A stretch of DNA of 64,000 nt from Polynucleobacter sp. MWH-UH19D (lineage in GTDB: Bacteria > Pseudomonadota > Gammaproteobacteria > Burkholderiales > Burkholderiaceae), in the NCBI RefSeq assembly GCF_040409795.1, contig NZ_CP099571.1, positions 1,612,001 through 1,676,000 on the forward strand. Reading direction: 5' to 3'. The stretch's first letter is position 1. Every line of letters begins with the position of its first letter. The notes under the pieces are model-generated. The model was not told where the DNA came from, searched no databases, and saw only the letters and a list, made by a program, of their open reading frames with translations. Made by a program: the position numbers and the translations under genes. Positions 37,562-48,050 of this stretch are shown one piece after another.

Positions 37562-38467
37562 ATGTTAAGCCCATCCCCAAATTCTTCCAAGAAGGCCTTT
37601 AGCCGAGTTGCTCTCGTGGGCAAATTCCAGGCGGATGGCATTGATGAGCACCTCAGGGAGCTAGCTAAACTGGTCAACAGCCTAGGTTGTGAAGTCTATA
37701 TAGAGGCCTCTACAGCTAGCCAATTAAGCTTAAAAGACTATCCCACCAAGACTGCGGAAGACTTTGCTGGGGCAATTGATTTGGTTGTAGTTTTAGGTGG
37801 GGATGGCACCATGCTCGGAATTGCCCGCCAACTTGCTGGCAGCCAAGTACCACTTGTCGGAATCAATATGGGACGACTTGGATACATGACTGATATTCCC
37901 ATTCGCTCCGTTCAAGATACTTTGCCCCAAATCATCGCTGGTGAATATGAAGCGGACACACGCACCTTACTAGATGCTGTAGTCATTCGCGCGGGTAAAG
38001 AAATGAACCACGCATTAGCTCTCAATGATGTGGTGGTAAATCGTTCTGGCATTTCTGGAATGGTTGAATTAGCAGTGCATGTTAATGGATCATTTATGTA
38101 CAACCAGCGCTCCGATGGCTTAATTGTCTCAACGCCAACTGGTTCGACTGCCTATGCCTTGTCTGCCGGTGGCCCCATATTGCATCCGCATGTTGCAGGT
38201 ATATTGCTGGCCCCAATCGCACCACACTCACTCTCCAATCGACCAATCGTTTTGCCGCAAGATAGCGTTACGATTATTGAAGTGGTTAATGGTCTTGATG
38301 TCATTGTGAATTTTGATATGCAATCACAAACCAATTTGCAAAGCGGCGATAAGGTTGAAGTGCGTCAGTCCAATAAGACAATCACTTTCCTACACCCTCG
38401 CAGTCATAGCGACTACAAAACCTTACGTGAAAAACTGCATTGGAATGAGTACCCATCGACTTTTTAA
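37562..38467 (+). CDS. nadK: NAD kinase
   Basis: Makes NADP from NAD with ATP. 301 residues. The glycine-rich LVVVLGGDGTMLGIARQLAG is the catalytic motif; YNQRSDGLIVSTPTGSTAYALSAGGP follows. The ATG at 37562 (MLSPSPNSSKKAFSRVALVG) was chosen because an extended -10 lies 6 bases before it; the longer in-frame version runs through hrcA. It is followed by recN after 26 bases, a widely conserved pair. Confidence 0.96.
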   Translation: MLSPSPNSSKKAFSRVALVGKFQADGIDEHLRELAKLVNSLGCEVYIEASTASQLSLKDYPTKTAEDFAGAIDLVVVLGGDGTMLGIARQLAGSQVPLVGINMGRLGYMTDIPIRSVQDTLPQIIAGEYEADTRTLLDAVVIRAGKEMNHALALNDVVVNRSGISGMVELAVHVNGSFMYNQRSDGLIVSTPTGSTAYALSAGGPILHPHVAGILLAPIAPHSLSNRPIVLPQDSVTIIEVVNGLDVIVNFDMQSQTNLQSGDKVEVRQSNKTITFLHPRSHSDYKTLREKLHWNEYPSTF

Positions 38468-38493
38468 TGTCGGGTTTCCAGCTACGCTAATAC

Positions 38494-40164
38494 ATGCTTC
38501 AAACCATCTCCCTTCGCGACTTTGTCATTGTTGACCAACTTGAGCTCGACTTTGCCAGCGGCTTTACTGTTCTAACTGGGGAAACAGGTGCCGGCAAATC
38601 TATTTTGCTAGATGCTTTAGGCCTTGTTCTTGGTGAGCGAGCTGATAGCAGCCAAATTCGGGAGGGCAGTAACCGGGCAGAAATCTCCGCTACCTTTAGG
38701 ATAGAAGCAGAGCTCATTCAATCCTTTGGGAAATGGCTTGATGAACAAGGACTTCCAGACGAAGATGAAGGTCAGACCCTACTGCTAAAAAGAATTGTGG
38801 AGTCCAATGGTCGCAGTCGTGCATTTATTAATGGTAGCGTTGCCACATTGACGCAATTGCGCGAAGCGGGCGATCAATTGGTTGATATTCATGGTCAACA
38901 CGCACATCAATTGCTTCTCAAGAGTGGCGCCCAAAGAGAGTTGCTAGACCGCCATGCCGGTTTACTGCCCCTAGCCTCCAATGTTGCACAAGCTTTCAAA
39001 ATTCTGAGCGACTCTCGTCGACGCTTGGCACAAGCCGAGAACGCAGGGCAAGATATTGAGCGGGAACGCGAGAGGCTTGAATGGCAACTAGAAGAACTGA
39101 CTGAACTTTCTCCACAAGAAGGTGAATGGGCGCAGATTCAGTTGGAGCACGCTAGGTTAGCTAATGGAGCGAAATTAATTGGGGGCTGCCAAGAAGCTAT
39201 TGAGATTTTGAGCGACGCCGACAACTCTTTAGAATCTTCTTTATCCAAAGTATGTGGCAATATCGGCGCGCTAGCGGAACACGATGCCGCATTAAAAGAT
39301 GTGAGTGATTCTCTTGAAAGCGCTCATATTCAACTCGATGAAGCGATTCATGGTCTAAACCGTTATTTACAAAAAATAGATTTAGATCCTGCCCGTCTTG
39401 AACAAGTAGAAGAACGAATGCAAGCTTTACATGGCGCCGCTAAAAAATATCGAGCTGATGTTGATGCGTTACCGCAGCTTCTCCTGGAAACTGCAGACCG
39501 CCTAGAAGCGCTCACAGCCTCACAAAACATTGAAGCACTAAGAGAAAAAGTAAAACAGGAAGAGGCTAGCTACCTAAAACTAGCAAAGCAACTTTCAGAG
39601 CATCGCAGCAAAGCCGCCAACGACCTTGGCAATCAAATAACAAATGCCATGCAAGATTTATCTATGGCGGGTGGACGTTTAGAAATTACCTTAAACCCTC
39701 TCCAAGAGGGTGGTTCACATGGACTTGAACAAGTTGAATTTTTAGTAGCGGGTCATGCTGGTAGCACCCCTAGATCATTAGCCAAGGTAGCCTCAGGGGG
39801 CGAGCTGGCGCGCATTAGCCTAGCAATCAGCGTTATCACCAGTAAAGCATCATTTACACCAACACTCATATTCGATGAAGTGGATGCGGGTATTGGCGGC
39901 GCAGTAGCCGAAACCGTTGGCAAACTATTGCATCAACTGGGTCAATCACATCAAATTTTGTGCGTCACCCATTTGCCCCAGGTGGCCGCGCAAGGCAATC
40001 ACCACCTCAAGGTCAGCAAGTCTCAGGCTGGGGATAAAACGGTTTCACAAGTTCAAACCCTTGGTAGATCAGAACGCGTCGAGGAAGTCGCCAGAATGCT
40101 CGGTGGTGCAACAATCACCGACACCACCCGCCGTCACGCACGCGAGCTTCTAGAACAACATTAA
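38494..40164 (+). CDS. recN: DNA repair protein RecN
   Basis: SMC-like ATPase for double-strand break repair. 556 residues. Walker A is LTGETGAGKSILLDALGLVL. Coiled-coil regions lie at about 165-230 and 290-370. The ABC signature is KVASGGELARISLAI and Walker B is LIFDEVDAGIGG. It follows nadK on the same strand. Its last 4 bases overlap the glnE end on the opposite strand. Confidence 0.97.
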   Translation: MLQTISLRDFVIVDQLELDFASGFTVLTGETGAGKSILLDALGLVLGERADSSQIREGSNRAEISATFRIEAELIQSFGKWLDEQGLPDEDEGQTLLLKRIVESNGRSRAFINGSVATLTQLREAGDQLVDIHGQHAHQLLLKSGAQRELLDRHAGLLPLASNVAQAFKILSDSRRRLAQAENAGQDIERERERLEWQLEELTELSPQEGEWAQIQLEHARLANGAKLIGGCQEAIEILSDADNSLESSLSKVCGNIGALAEHDAALKDVSDSLESAHIQLDEAIHGLNRYLQKIDLDPARLEQVEERMQALHGAAKKYRADVDALPQLLLETADRLEALTASQNIEALREKVKQEEASYLKLAKQLSEHRSKAANDLGNQITNAMQDLSMAGGRLEITLNPLQEGGSHGLEQVEFLVAGHAGSTPRSLAKVASGGELARISLAISVITSKASFTPTLIFDEVDAGIGGAVAETVGKLLHQLGQSHQILCVTHLPQVAAQGNHHLKVSKSQAGDKTVSQVQTLGRSERVEEVARMLGGATITDTTRRHARELLEQH

Positions 40165-42974
40165 ATCAGCTCTGTATTAGAGGTAGTCTTAAAAACACGC
40201 TTCCATAGCAATGAGACATTGTCTCTAGCGATCAGCAAATCAGACTCATTACTTAAATGGATCCGCGTTTTTTCAGCGCCATCTAGACGCAAACGATGTT
40301 GTCTTGCTCTTAGCAAACGATATGCATCACCAACGGCTTTTGCAATATCTGCCTCAATTAATCCCACTTCAGCGGCTATTCGCAATAAAGCAATGTTGCC
40401 TAAGTTACCAATCAGTTGCGGATGCTGATGCGAATAAGCCAGTACTAAAAACTGGACGATAAATTCGATATCTACCATGCCGCCTGCATCATGCTTTAGA
40501 TCGAAATCGTTTGTTGGATTGGGGTGGCCCTCATGAACTTTACGTCTCATCTCAACTATTTCATTGCGAAGATGATCAATATCGCGTTGCTGACTCAATA
40601 CCTCTTGGCGAACTGCATCGAATAAATTGCCTACCAAAACATTTCCAGCGACAAAGCGGGCACGGGTAAGTGCTTGATGCTCCCAAACCCAAGCAGCATT
40701 GTCACCTTCACGCATTTGATATTTTCTAAATGCATCCACATTCGTAACCAAGAATCCAGCCGAACCATTTGGACGAAGACGTGTATCGATCTCAAACAGG
40801 CTACCAGTAGAGGTGAACGCTGTTAACCAATTGATCATGCGCTTAGCTAATAAGGCATATATTTCTTGAGCCTCATAATCATTTTCTGTTGCTTGATATA
40901 AAAAAACTAAATCAAGGTCTGAAGCATAACCAAGCTCTTTGCCACCTAATTTTCCGTAAGCGATGATGGCAAAAGTTGGGGCTAAATTTTTCGGCAGATC
41001 AAATTTTTTAGCCACCAATGACCATACACGTTCAAAAGTAGCCTGCAGAATTAAATCGGCAAGCGCGGATAAGTGATCGCTAACTTTTTCGACCGAAAGA
41101 GCTTGCTCTACACCAATTCCCAAATCTGCCAATAGCGTAATAAATGTTTCGGTGTGATGGGTTACACGCAAAATATCCATCGCTTGCTCTGATCCATCAC
41201 CATCTGCCATTACATCGTCTAAGCGCATATCCAGATTGGCTTTTACTTCTCGCCAATAATCTTCTGGATGATCGATCAATGCCCTTTCCATATTCGGGTT
41301 AAGCAGATAATCCAGTAGATGCGGATGAGAGATGAGGTACTGCGCACCCCACTGAGATGATTGAAGCAAAGACAACACATTGGACAATGCGCCAGGATAC
41401 TCAGCCAATATAGATAAGTAAGCACTTCTTCGGGCAATTGCTTCAAGCAAATCAAAAAAGCGTGACAAAGTCTTATCAATATCTTCAGTAGCGTCGCGCT
41501 TACTCATCAAAGCATCGGCAGCACTTCGAACCAAGTTATCAAAAATCAGTCGACTTTTTTCAGGCAATTGCTTGGCTTTCGTGCTCGCGATCCATGCATT
41601 CCAGCGAGCCAAGGATTGCGGAAATATCTGGGCGTCTGGCAACCAAGTATCTTCGAGGGGTGCGAGATCGAGTCGCGTCTCGTCATCCAATAAGAATGCC
41701 TTTTCAAATAATCGCGCCACATTATTTTGATGAGCTTGTAGTACACCTAAAAAACTAGCCTCATCCTTACAGCCCATCGAGATAGCCAGACGTTCGCGAA
41801 TATCAGCTTGGTCTGGCAAATAATGGGTTTGCTGGTCATCCCAAACCTGGATGCGATGCTCTAGACGCCTTAAAAACTCATAGGCACCCTCAAGATGAGT
41901 TACATCATCTGCCGGCAAGATGCCACGTTGGCGAATCAAATCTAATACCTGTAAAGTTGGACGCACCCTGAATCGCGGATCTGTACCTCCGCGCATTAAC
42001 TGAAACATTTGCGCTAGGAATTCAATTTCACGAATTCCACCCCGCCCCAACTTAATATCATGCGAACGCCCTTGGTGTCCTACTGAACGCTTCTCCGCCT
42101 CCCGCTGAATTTGTGCATGCAAATCACGAATTGATGCGATCACCCCATAATCTAAATGCCTACGATAGACAAAGGGGCGAATTAATTGCTCAAGACTTTT
42201 TTCGCAATGAGTATGATCCTTGGTGCCTGGCAGTGGTGCTATCAACCTTCCCTTGATCCAAGCGTAACGCTCCCACTCTCGTCCCTGTACCAATAAATAC
42301 TCTTCTAGCATATCGAGACTGCAAACTAATGGACCTGAATCACCATTTGGTCGTAAACGCATATCCACACGAAATACGAAACCATTTGCATCATGCTCAG
42401 ATAAAAGCTTGATCAATCGCTTTCCCATGCGGGTAAACCATTCATGATGAGAAAGACTCTTTGGGCCATCCCTTGTCTCACCTTCATGCTCGTACAAAAA
42501 AATCAAATCAATATCAGATGAAAGATTTAACTCTAGGCCACCGAGCTTCCCCATCCCCACAACCATCAACGGCATTTCAGATTGGGTAGACTCGCTCCAT
42601 GGAATACCAAAGCGTGACTGCAAATCCTGATGAATGAAAGTCAAGGCATGATGCACTGCGAATTCGGCAAAATGGCTTAGGCTATGCGTCACCTCTTTCA
42701 GATCAGCCAAGCCATTAAGATCGCGAAAAGCTAACCAAAGCATCAATCGCTGGCGAGCAAGACGTAAATCCGCCATAAATTGCGCCTCATCTTGCCCTGC
42801 AGTCAAACTATCAAACTTGCAAGGCTCTAAAAGACCCTGGATTCCTTCTAAGGTAATCGCGTGCGGCCCAACAGACTGCAGCCAACCCCTCCATTCAGGT
42901 TTAGCACTTAACCAGCGACGAGCGTAATTGGAGTGTTGCTCTAAAAATGCGATTTGTTTTGAAAAATCATCCAT
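40161..42974 (-). CDS. glnE: Glutamine synthetase adenylyltransferase / adenylyl-removing enzyme
   Basis: Bifunctional regulator that adds or removes AMP on glutamine synthetase in response to PII. 937 residues. Both nucleotidyltransferase cores are visible: GMGKLGGLELNLSSDIDLIF (N-terminal, removing) and AYGKLGGKELGYASDLDLVF (C-terminal, adding), each followed by RLRPNG. It is divergent from yhdP (78-base gap) and ends inside recN. On the minus strand TAAGAT (4 of 6) lies 6 bases before the ATG. Confidence 0.97.
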   Translation of the reverse strand: MDDFSKQIAFLEQHSNYARRWLSAKPEWRGWLQSVGPHAITLEGIQGLLEPCKFDSLTAGQDEAQFMADLRLARQRLMLWLAFRDLNGLADLKEVTHSLSHFAEFAVHHALTFIHQDLQSRFGIPWSESTQSEMPLMVVGMGKLGGLELNLSSDIDLIFLYEHEGETRDGPKSLSHHEWFTRMGKRLIKLLSEHDANGFVFRVDMRLRPNGDSGPLVCSLDMLEEYLLVQGREWERYAWIKGRLIAPLPGTKDHTHCEKSLEQLIRPFVYRRHLDYGVIASIRDLHAQIQREAEKRSVGHQGRSHDIKLGRGGIREIEFLAQMFQLMRGGTDPRFRVRPTLQVLDLIRQRGILPADDVTHLEGAYEFLRRLEHRIQVWDDQQTHYLPDQADIRERLAISMGCKDEASFLGVLQAHQNNVARLFEKAFLLDDETRLDLAPLEDTWLPDAQIFPQSLARWNAWIASTKAKQLPEKSRLIFDNLVRSAADALMSKRDATEDIDKTLSRFFDLLEAIARRSAYLSILAEYPGALSNVLSLLQSSQWGAQYLISHPHLLDYLLNPNMERALIDHPEDYWREVKANLDMRLDDVMADGDGSEQAMDILRVTHHTETFITLLADLGIGVEQALSVEKVSDHLSALADLILQATFERVWSLVAKKFDLPKNLAPTFAIIAYGKLGGKELGYASDLDLVFLYQATENDYEAQEIYALLAKRMINWLTAFTSTGSLFEIDTRLRPNGSAGFLVTNVDAFRKYQMREGDNAAWVWEHQALTRARFVAGNVLVGNLFDAVRQEVLSQQRDIDHLRNEIVEMRRKVHEGHPNPTNDFDLKHDAGGMVDIEFIVQFLVLAYSHQHPQLIGNLGNIALLRIAAEVGLIEADIAKAVGDAYRLLRARQHRLRLDGAEKTRIHLSNESDLLIARDNVSLLWKRVFKTTSNTELI

Positions 42975-43015
42975 CCCATCATCTTAATCCCGAGTATTGG
43001 GAGCCACATAGAAGC

Positions 43016-43045
43016 TTGGCGGCATAGCAAAGCCTGACGGATAAT
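43016..43045 (+). promoter_or_regulatory. Candidate promoter of yhdP (leaderless geometry)
   Basis: TTGGCG (43016-43021), 18-base spacer, GATAAT (43040-43045, 5 of 6), then 7 bases to the ATG. Confidence 0.5.
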
Positions 43046-43052
43046 AGAGTCC

Positions 43053-46000
43053 ATGCCACCAAATTTCTTCTCGTCCCAGCTAAAAGGCCTATTTGCAAAG
43101 GGCCTTCAGAATTTAGGTAAAAATTGGCATAAACGCGCCTTCATATTGGCGGCGACCCTAGCAGCGTTATTTTTACTTGGCCATCTTACGGTCAGGTTCG
43201 TAGTTTGGCCACAAATCGAAAAATCCAAGGCCTCTGTTGAAAAAGTGATCGGGGCTCGTGTTGGGGTCAATGTAACCATTGATGATTTGCATGTTTCATG
43301 GACTGGCATTAGACCTTCTTTTGAAATTGATGGTCTACGTTTCACTGCCCCCGAAGAAACAAAGCCATCTCTCTTCATCAAAAGAATTTATGGTCAGTTA
43401 AGTTGGAAATCGTTTTACCATTTATTACCTTACTTTCATGAAATTCATTTCGAAGACGCAGAAATCTTTTCACAAAGAAATACGAAGGGCGTCATTACAA
43501 TTGCTGGTATCAAGATAGACAGCAGCCCAAGCGATTATTCAACTCAAAACTGGTTATTCTCGCAAGACCTCATTGAAGCTAAGCAAGTCAAACTAAATTG
43601 GGATGATCAGCTCAACCGCAAATCGCCAACCTTTATCGAAGTGCAAGAACTCACTTTAGAAAACGGTATTCGCCAACATAAAGGTTCGCTGATCGTTACC
43701 ACGCCATGGAACCAAGGACCAGCAGAAGTAAAGCTGGGCTTTGCCCATCACCTCGGTGGAGAGATAGGCAACTGGCGCAATTGGATCGGCAATCTCTCTT
43801 GGAACATCAATAATCTTGATCTCAAAAAAATCGCGAGCGAATTTCATTTCCAGTTAAGCGCTCTTGAGGGCCTATTGAGCTCAAATGGGAATTTGAAGAT
43901 TGACAATGCGCAACCTGATGGCGGTGAATTTTTTATTGCTGTTGACAATTTGATAGTGCAGTCCTCGAAAAGCGAAGATGCTATTGCGCTAGGTCGTTTG
44001 GAGGCAAATCTATCCCAAGAAACTACGGATGGCATGATTGCGATCTCCACCAAAACATTTGCTTGGCGTGAAATGGGTAGCTTAAAATCTACCCCGCTTG
44101 AAAATCTCAGCCCCATGACATTCCGCTGGCGACCTCCTGACGCAGATGGGGAAATTAAAGAGTTTGGCTTTTCATCTCCCAAGATATCCGTTGAAGACAT
44201 AGCCTTATTTGCGCTGAATCTTCCGCTTTCCAAAAAAGTACATCAATGGATTAAAGCATCTCAGGCGGAGGGTGATCTCGAAGACGTTGATATTCAGTGG
44301 GCAGAGAGTAAGTCTCCCCTATCCGCACTCAATATTCCAGGTGGCTGGTTTAAATCCAACAAACTTGATTTCAACGTTAGCGCAAAACTCATCAATCTCA
44401 CTTTTGTCGGCATCAACAAATCAATACCCTCTGTTTCAAATTTATCTGGATTCGTTACGAGCAACCAAAAAGAAGGGAGTTTTTCTGTTGATTCCCGAAA
44501 TCTTGATTTGGAAGTGTATGGCCTATTAAATGATCCCCAAATTCAACTCGATCGAGTAACGGGCCAGATCAACTGGTCCAAACAAAGAGGCAATTGGGTT
44601 ATAGCCACCAAAAAACTTGCCCTCAGCAATCCAGAGATCAGCACTAACCTCAGCGTTAACTATAAGATCGGTAACGGCAAAGAAGCCGACTACATGACGC
44701 TAGACATGGGCTTTGATCAAGCCAATCTCAAAACGGCATATCGTTACTTACCTGTTGGAATGGGGAAAGACGTTAGAACCTACCTCAGTAAAGCTTTTGA
44801 TGGGGGCATTATTCGAAAGGGGCAATTACACATTAAAGGAGACCCCAATCAAGCCCCCTACCCTGATAGACAACAGGGTGAACTGACTTTGAATCTTCCG
44901 ATTGCTAACGCCACTTTTAGTCCAACACCATTACTACCGAGCAATCAAGGAACATGGTCAGCATTCACAAGCGTAAATGGCAATATCACCATGAACAATG
45001 CTTTCTTCGCTGTTGATATTGCAAAAGCCAATTACAAACAAGTAGGCTTAGATACTTTCCATGCTGAAATTCCTAACGTCAGCGCAAATCAATTGACGCT
45101 TAGCGTCAGTGGAAATGCCAAAGGGGACGCACCGCAGTTGCTTGAATACTATTACTTATCACCTGTAGGTAAGAAGCAAAACGGGCTAGCGCAAAAATTA
45201 CGTATCACTGGCCCCATCAGCCTTAATCTTGGTTTAAAGGTACCTTTGTCAGGCTCAGCTGACACCAATTTAGATTTGAAATTAAATCTGCCAGGTAATC
45301 GCGCTCAATGGGCGGATACTCCGCCATTTGAAAATTTAAAGGGTGGCATACGAATCACCGAAGCTCACCCAGAGTTTGAAAATATTTCAGCAAATTTTTT
45401 AGGTGGAACTATCAATATCACTAGCGCCGAAGATAGCAAAGATAAGCAACACTTTAAAGTTACTGGGGATGTTCAATCCAAATTTATTCAGGACTATTTC
45501 GCAAATTCTTCAAATGCCGAGGCGCAAGCATTTATTAAGAGCATGAGCGGCTCCATTAAATATGATGGGCTTATTGGCTTTAACAAGACAGGCAGCGATT
45601 CTAATTTGCAATTTGATTTGCGTAACTGGGCTATTAATACTCCAGCACCCGTGAAGAAGATCAACGGTGCCGCCATGACTGGCCAAATTAATATTAAAAC
45701 TTCGAGTGATATCAATAACTCAAAACGAGTAAGCTGGTCAGGAAAAATTGGCAGTCTCTACAGCATTGAAGGCGCAGTGAATCGCGACTCTCAATTACAA
45801 GTTGGGCTTGGCATTGGTGGCACGGCGGTCGTTCCTCAGCAAGGCTCTCAAATTAGTATCGTCAGTAATGAACTGAATCTGGATGAATGGCAACGATTCC
45901 TACAGATAAATAAGGCAAACCGTAGCCAAGAAGCTCCAACAAATTCTGCTTCTACCGCCAGTAATTTCCTAATTACTGCGCAAGCAAAAAAACTCATACT

Positions 46001-47195
46001 ATTTGATCGCCCGTGGCAGGATGTGAATTTATCGGCAAGCAATAAAAAGAACGGCTGGGACTTGCGCATTAATTCACCCTTAGCCTCTGGGCAAATTCAG
46101 TATCAAGAAGCACAAAAATCAAATACGAATGGCTTGATCAGCGGGCGCTTTACAAAATTAAAAATTGCGGATGCTCTCAAGGCCGCTGAGGCGAAAGCAA
46201 CCCAAACCACAGTTCCTAAGAAAACATTAAAACCCGAATCTATTCCTAGCCTCGATATCGTCATTGAGGATTTTTCATGGTCAAAGGCTCAACTTGGTCA
46301 GCTGAAGGTGAAATCTAGTACTGCGGACAACACCTTAAAAATTGAATCTATTCAAACGAATAATCAGCAAGGCAGCACCACCATCAGTGGTCAATGGACT
46401 GGGGCAACAAAAAATACTCCAGATCATAGCGTGATGAATATTGATATGACGGTAAAAGATGCTGGCCAAATCATTGCTCATTGGACACCTCAAAAATCAG
46501 TGGAAGGCGGGCAAGGCAAGGTGAGCGCAAATGTTCAGTGGGATGGGCCACCTTTTGATCCTAAATATGAAACCTTATCTGGAAAGGCTAATTTAAATCT
46601 TGAAAAAGGTCGCCTGCTTGAAGTGAACTCGAGTGGCGCCAAACTACTTGATGTTCTTAGCCTTCAGAGTCTGTTTCGATTTGCCACACTCGACCTCAAG
46701 GGAAGTCTTGGCAATATCGTTACCAAGGGGACGCCTTTTAATACTATTAATGGAAACTTTGATATTAATAATGGCGTTGCCCAAACTCAACAATTTAATA
46801 TGAATCTAGATCAAGCCAATGTGGTGATGAGCGGTCAAATTAATATTCCAAAACAATCCCAGGATCTGCGTATCACCATCTTCCCAACTATCGATGCCAC
46901 AGCAGGATCACTAGCCGCCTTTGCAATTAACCCTATTGTCGGACTAGGTGCGCTGGTTGGCCAATACCTTCTGACAAGTCAAATTAACCGTGGCTTGCAA
47001 TCCGATTATTTAATCCAGGGTTCGTGGGATGATCCAGAGGTGATTCCGTTAGATCAAAAAGGTCAGCCAATCGACTCCAACACCCTCAATACAATTCGTA
47101 GTAAAAATTTACTGATTGAGCAAAATAAACCTGGCGCAAATGGTGCACCCAACCCCACGTCAACGCCCACTCAAAAAAATATTCCGACAAGGTAA
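43053..47195 (+). CDS. yhdP: YhdP family protein (AsmA-like, envelope lipid transport)
   Basis: 1380 residues, the largest gene here. An N-terminal membrane anchor (about residues 28-50, AFILAATLAALFLLGHLTVR) is followed by a very long periplasmic region rich in beta-strand-like repeats (alternating hydrophobic and polar residues). A C-terminal AsmA-like block is seen near KGTPFNTINGNFDINNGVAQ and MSGQINIPKQSQDLRITIFP. Family members (YhdP, TamB) are thought to bridge the periplasm and move phospholipids to the outer membrane. It leads yhdP-nitrilase-tldD; the common proteobacterial order places tldD close by. Confidence 0.9.
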   Translation: MPPNFFSSQLKGLFAKGLQNLGKNWHKRAFILAATLAALFLLGHLTVRFVVWPQIEKSKASVEKVIGARVGVNVTIDDLHVSWTGIRPSFEIDGLRFTAPEETKPSLFIKRIYGQLSWKSFYHLLPYFHEIHFEDAEIFSQRNTKGVITIAGIKIDSSPSDYSTQNWLFSQDLIEAKQVKLNWDDQLNRKSPTFIEVQELTLENGIRQHKGSLIVTTPWNQGPAEVKLGFAHHLGGEIGNWRNWIGNLSWNINNLDLKKIASEFHFQLSALEGLLSSNGNLKIDNAQPDGGEFFIAVDNLIVQSSKSEDAIALGRLEANLSQETTDGMIAISTKTFAWREMGSLKSTPLENLSPMTFRWRPPDADGEIKEFGFSSPKISVEDIALFALNLPLSKKVHQWIKASQAEGDLEDVDIQWAESKSPLSALNIPGGWFKSNKLDFNVSAKLINLTFVGINKSIPSVSNLSGFVTSNQKEGSFSVDSRNLDLEVYGLLNDPQIQLDRVTGQINWSKQRGNWVIATKKLALSNPEISTNLSVNYKIGNGKEADYMTLDMGFDQANLKTAYRYLPVGMGKDVRTYLSKAFDGGIIRKGQLHIKGDPNQAPYPDRQQGELTLNLPIANATFSPTPLLPSNQGTWSAFTSVNGNITMNNAFFAVDIAKANYKQVGLDTFHAEIPNVSANQLTLSVSGNAKGDAPQLLEYYYLSPVGKKQNGLAQKLRITGPISLNLGLKVPLSGSADTNLDLKLNLPGNRAQWADTPPFENLKGGIRITEAHPEFENISANFLGGTINITSAEDSKDKQHFKVTGDVQSKFIQDYFANSSNAEAQAFIKSMSGSIKYDGLIGFNKTGSDSNLQFDLRNWAINTPAPVKKINGAAMTGQINIKTSSDINNSKRVSWSGKIGSLYSIEGAVNRDSQLQVGLGIGGTAVVPQQGSQISIVSNELNLDEWQRFLQINKANRSQEAPTNSASTASNFLITAQAKKLILFDRPWQDVNLSASNKKNGWDLRINSPLASGQIQYQEAQKSNTNGLISGRFTKLKIADALKAAEAKATQTTVPKKTLKPESIPSLDIVIEDFSWSKAQLGQLKVKSSTADNTLKIESIQTNNQQGSTTISGQWTGATKNTPDHSVMNIDMTVKDAGQIIAHWTPQKSVEGGQGKVSANVQWDGPPFDPKYETLSGKANLNLEKGRLLEVNSSGAKLLDVLSLQSLFRFATLDLKGSLGNIVTKGTPFNTINGNFDINNGVAQTQQFNMNLDQANVVMSGQINIPKQSQDLRITIFPTIDATAGSLAAFAINPIVGLGALVGQYLLTSQINRGLQSDYLIQGSWDDPEVIPLDQKGQPIDSNTLNTIRSKNLLIEQNKPGANGAPNPTSTPTQKNIPTR

Positions 47196-47209
47196 ATCTT
47201 TTAACTTTA

Positions 47210-48034
47210 ATGAGCACAACAGCAAACCTCAAGATTGCATCTGTACAAATGGTCTCCACACCAGACCTTGAGCAGAATTTGAATACCGCAAGCAAACTAA
47301 TCAAACAGGCGACTGATGAAGGTGCTCAGTTGATAGTACTACCCGAATATTTTTGTATGATGGGCTTAAAAGATACCGATAAAGTTCGCATTCGTGAACC
47401 ACTCTGTAGCGGCCCTATTCAAGATCAACTTGCCCGAATTGCTCAGGATAATCACATTCATCTAGTCGCTGGCACCATTCCTCTAGAAGCAAAAGATTCA
47501 AACAAAGTTTTAAATACGACCCTTGCCTTTGATTCAAATGGCTTACAAATTGGTCGCTATGACAAGATCCATTTGTTCGGTTTTCAAACTACAACCGAAC
47601 GTTACCAAGAGTCCGAAACGATTGAAGCTGGTGATACGCCTGGACTCCTAAAAGTTCAGATCAATAATCAGGAATGGGTATTTGGACTCAGTATTTGCTA
47701 TGACATCCGTTTCCCTGAACTCTATCGAGCCATGGGGACTGTAGATTGCCACATCATTCCCGCCGCCTTCACCTACACCACAGGCAAAGCACACTGGGAA
47801 ATTTTATTGCGAGCGCGTGCTATTGAAAACCAATCCTATGTTATTTCTTCGGCTCAGGGGGGTGTTCATCTAAACCAACGCAGAACTTGGGGGCACAGCA
47901 TGCTGATCGACCCTTGGGGTACTGTATTAGCCGACCTTCCTGAGGGCGAGGGCTTCATCACTGGGGCGTTAAGCAAAGAAAAAATAAACGAGGTACGCTC
48001 TCAGTTACCAGCACTAGCACATCGCAAGCTTTAA
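47210..48034 (+). CDS. Carbon-nitrogen hydrolase (Nit2/omega-amidase-like)
   Basis: 274 residues. The nitrilase catalytic triad can be placed as Glu in LIVLPEYFCMMG, Lys in RYDKIHLFGF and Cys in GLSICYDIRFPELYRAMG. It is closest in pattern to the Nit1/Nit2 group that hydrolyses deaminated glutathione or alpha-ketoglutaramate. It lies between yhdP and tldD (14 and 16 bases away), a conserved position in proteobacteria. Confidence 0.9.
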   Translation: MSTTANLKIASVQMVSTPDLEQNLNTASKLIKQATDEGAQLIVLPEYFCMMGLKDTDKVRIREPLCSGPIQDQLARIAQDNHIHLVAGTIPLEAKDSNKVLNTTLAFDSNGLQIGRYDKIHLFGFQTTTERYQESETIEAGDTPGLLKVQINNQEWVFGLSICYDIRFPELYRAMGTVDCHIIPAAFTYTTGKAHWEILLRARAIENQSYVISSAQGGVHLNQRRTWGHSMLIDPWGTVLADLPEGEGFITGALSKEKINEVRSQLPALAHRKL

Positions 48035-48050
48035 TTAACCATATAAGTAC